Source: an uncultured Porphyromonas sp.
GTDB taxonomy: Bacteria > Bacteroidota > Bacteroidia > Bacteroidales > Porphyromonadaceae
Direction: 5' to 3'
Assembly (NCBI GenBank): GCA_945867245.1
Contig: CAMBHQ010000042.1
Location: 1-7,386 of the forward strand
Length of the DNA stretch: 7,386 nt
Under the pieces are notes generated by a model, which was not told the DNA's origin, ran no database searches, and was given only the letters and a program-made list of their open reading frames with translations. Shown here in pieces: positions 6,360 to 7,386 of this stretch. Position 1 is the stretch's first letter, and each line of letters opens with the position of its first letter. The translations under genes and the position numbers were made by a program.

Positions 6360-7118
6360 ATGGATAATCACAAAAAACTTGCTTATGCAATAGATAAGCA
6401 CACTTGTTCTCCTTGGCCCCAGGTGAGGTATGAAGATATTTCGGAGCAAGAACGCTGTAGACTTCGCTGCAAGCACTTGCACGAAGTAGACGAGACAGAC
6501 TTAGAGGCTTGGCTCGCCATTGATTTGGAGGACAACAAATGGGAGTATGAATATTCTATCTCGGAAGAGGGAGAGCTATTTGAAGAGCAAAGGATCTTGG
6601 CGAGTCCGCAAAGTCTCGAAGTTCACTTACGATACCTTAGAGCCGAATATCGGCACGCCAAACGCTTTACTCAATGGAGGAAAGAAGGTCTGGACCCATT
6701 AGTTAAAGACCTCGCAACTATGGCTAAGGAGGATCCTCAATTCGATTGGTACTACCTCTACAAATTGGAGCGACAAAAGTTGATATGCATGGAAGCCTAC
6801 TTGTCTCACTCACGTGTAGCTGACGAGGAGGGCAATTATGTGGGGAAACGCTGGCTTTGTCTCTGCATACAGCTACTTGGATATATTCTTGACGAAGGAA
6901 GCATTACACCTGATCAATTCAGACAACTAAATATCAAGAATAGTATCGACCTAATCCCAGTCTATAGGCGAGAAGAGCTACTAGGAGCAGATCAATGTCG
7001 TGATGATGTTGAAGATTACACCACCAAGAATTATTTTTTGAGAGAATTATATCAGCGTAAGGCAGAGCGTCTGTATTATCGTATTCGCCTAGAGTATACG
7101 CGTATGTGGTGGGAGTAA
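6360..7118 (+). CDS. Hypothetical protein, 252 aa, unknown family
   Basis: I do not recognise this protein. The frame is intact, starts at ATG 6360 after a promoter candidate, and ends TAA 7116-7118. It has no signal peptide or membrane segment, so it is likely cytoplasmic. It is rich in charged and aromatic residues: acidic over residues ~25-75 (HEVDETDLEAWLAIDLEDNK), then helical and basic. Aromatic clusters include WEYEY, FDWYYLYKLERQK and the C-terminal YRIRLEYTRMWWE. Near the N-terminus H14, C16, C33, C37, H39 and H41 are close together, which might be a metal site, but the spacing fits no motif I know. The middle (SRVADEEGNYVGKRWLCL) may form the core. It stands alone between a gene remnant and a broken regulator, in a region without housekeeping genes, suggesting accessory origin. 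No function is assigned. Confidence 0.72.
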   Translation: MDNHKKLAYAIDKHTCSPWPQVRYEDISEQERCRLRCKHLHEVDETDLEAWLAIDLEDNKWEYEYSISEEGELFEEQRILASPQSLEVHLRYLRAEYRHAKRFTQWRKEGLDPLVKDLATMAKEDPQFDWYYLYKLERQKLICMEAYLSHSRVADEEGNYVGKRWLCLCIQLLGYILDEGSITPDQFRQLNIKNSIDLIPVYRREELLGADQCRDDVEDYTTKNYFLRELYQRKAERLYYRIRLEYTRMWWE

Positions 7119-7143
7119 TTGGATATAACTAAGTTGTAAGGCT

Positions 7144-7263
7144 ATGCTAAGACAAAATCAAGATTTTGATACGAAGAGATTCCTCGATAATGAACTTATG
7201 TCGGCTAATCTATTCGGGAGGTATGTTTGGCTTAATGACCTCGCTGATGTCTGCGTTTCATAG
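7144..7263 (+). pseudogene. N-terminal fragment of a WYL-type transcriptional regulator
   Basis: The frame from ATG 7144 to TAG 7261-7263 encodes 39 residues. The stretch NELMSANLFGRYVWLNDL resembles the start of Bacteroidales WYL-domain regulators, which commonly begin with an 'NLF.RYvWL.D.i' helix before a winged helix-turn-helix and the WYL ligand-binding domain (about 300 aa in all). After LNDL the similarity stops (ADVCVS, then stop), and neither other forward frame continues the family pattern in the remaining 120 bases. The gene is therefore broken near 7240-7250 by deletion or insertion. The identification rests on about 18 residues and is moderate. It starts 25 bases after the 252-aa gene and may have been in the same transcript. 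Confidence 0.45.
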
Positions 7264-7386
7264 ACCCAAGCCAGCTCGCCGTAGGAGTCTGTCCCTATCG
7301 TACGACTTGTGGCGATGGTGCGTGTCTGCACCTCCTGCCTCAGAGCCCCTCCTAGAGCGGTCTGTGGCGAGATACTAGGCAGACAA
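7264..7386. other. Unassigned sequence after the regulator fragment
   Basis: This stretch is more GC-rich than the 252-aa gene before it. Forward frames give no family pattern. The minus strand is open without a stop from the window edge (7385) to TCA 7158-7160, so it could be the end of a gene or repeat entering from the right. The 8-bp word TGTGGCGA occurs at 7308-7315 and 7363-7370. Nothing in it could be identified. Confidence 0.35.

Noticed and set aside
7308..7370. Repeated word TGTGGCGA (7308-7315, 7363-7370) as a possible repeat array
   Set aside because: Only two copies of 8 bases with unrelated flanks; not enough for a repeat element or CRISPR.
7166..7378. Forward open frame of 70 codons near the right edge
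   Set aside because: Arg/Ser/Leu-rich low-quality translation, overlaps the regulator fragment in another frame and shows no domain.
7158..7385. Minus-strand open frame entering from the right edge (about 75 codons)
   Set aside because: It runs antisense to the WYL-like fragment and its translation matches no family I know; kept only as a note on unassigned sequence.

Overview
The window looks like a stretch of a Bacteroidales chromosome, most like Porphyromonas or a close relative. Base composition is near 50% GC, starts are poorly marked by Shine-Dalgarno sequences, and three intergenic stretches carry exact matches to the Bacteroidetes -7 promoter element TAnnTTTG. The CoA-transferase is of the succinate/acetyl-CoA type common in these anaerobes. 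The genus is inferred from overall character, not from a database match. All supported genes are on the + strand.

Positions 1-3203 are the 3' part of a surface-polysaccharide (LPS O-antigen, capsule or exopolysaccharide) operon. It contains the end of a GT4-type glycosyltransferase, a Wzx/PST-type flippase starting one base after it, a decayed GT2 glycosyltransferase missing about 48 internal codons and its C-terminus, and an intact GT2 glycosyltransferase. The operon ends at a striking perfect inverted repeat (22-bp arms, 4-nt loop) at 3229-3276.

Positions 3277-5017 are an independent unit: a Bacteroidetes-type promoter candidate, a complete 498-aa acetyl-CoA hydrolase/transferase-family CoA-transferase, and a terminator-like hairpin. 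This housekeeping gene sits between two blocks of glycan genes.

Positions 5018-6116 return to glycan genes. A second promoter candidate leads into a GT52-family glycosyltransferase (the family containing LOS sialyltransferases). Its frame is broken once, at a run of six T; one additional T restores a 323-aa protein. A hairpin with a T8-G9 tract follows.

Positions 6117-7386 are accessory sequence: an unrecognised remnant without a normal start, a short hairpin overlapping a third promoter candidate, an intact 252-aa protein of unknown family, and the first ~33 codons of what appears to be a WYL-type transcriptional regulator, broken off and followed by unexplained sequence to the window edge.

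Taken together, an intact flippase and at least one intact transferase would assemble and export a lipid-linked glycan unit. One transferase is decayed and another is off by a single base in a homopolymer, which points to ongoing variation of the surface glycan. I do not see a CRISPR array, tRNA, rRNA, transposase or a clearly new multi-gene system. The least explained parts are the 252-aa orphan, the homopolymer tracts around the GT52 gene, and the 7245-7386 junction.
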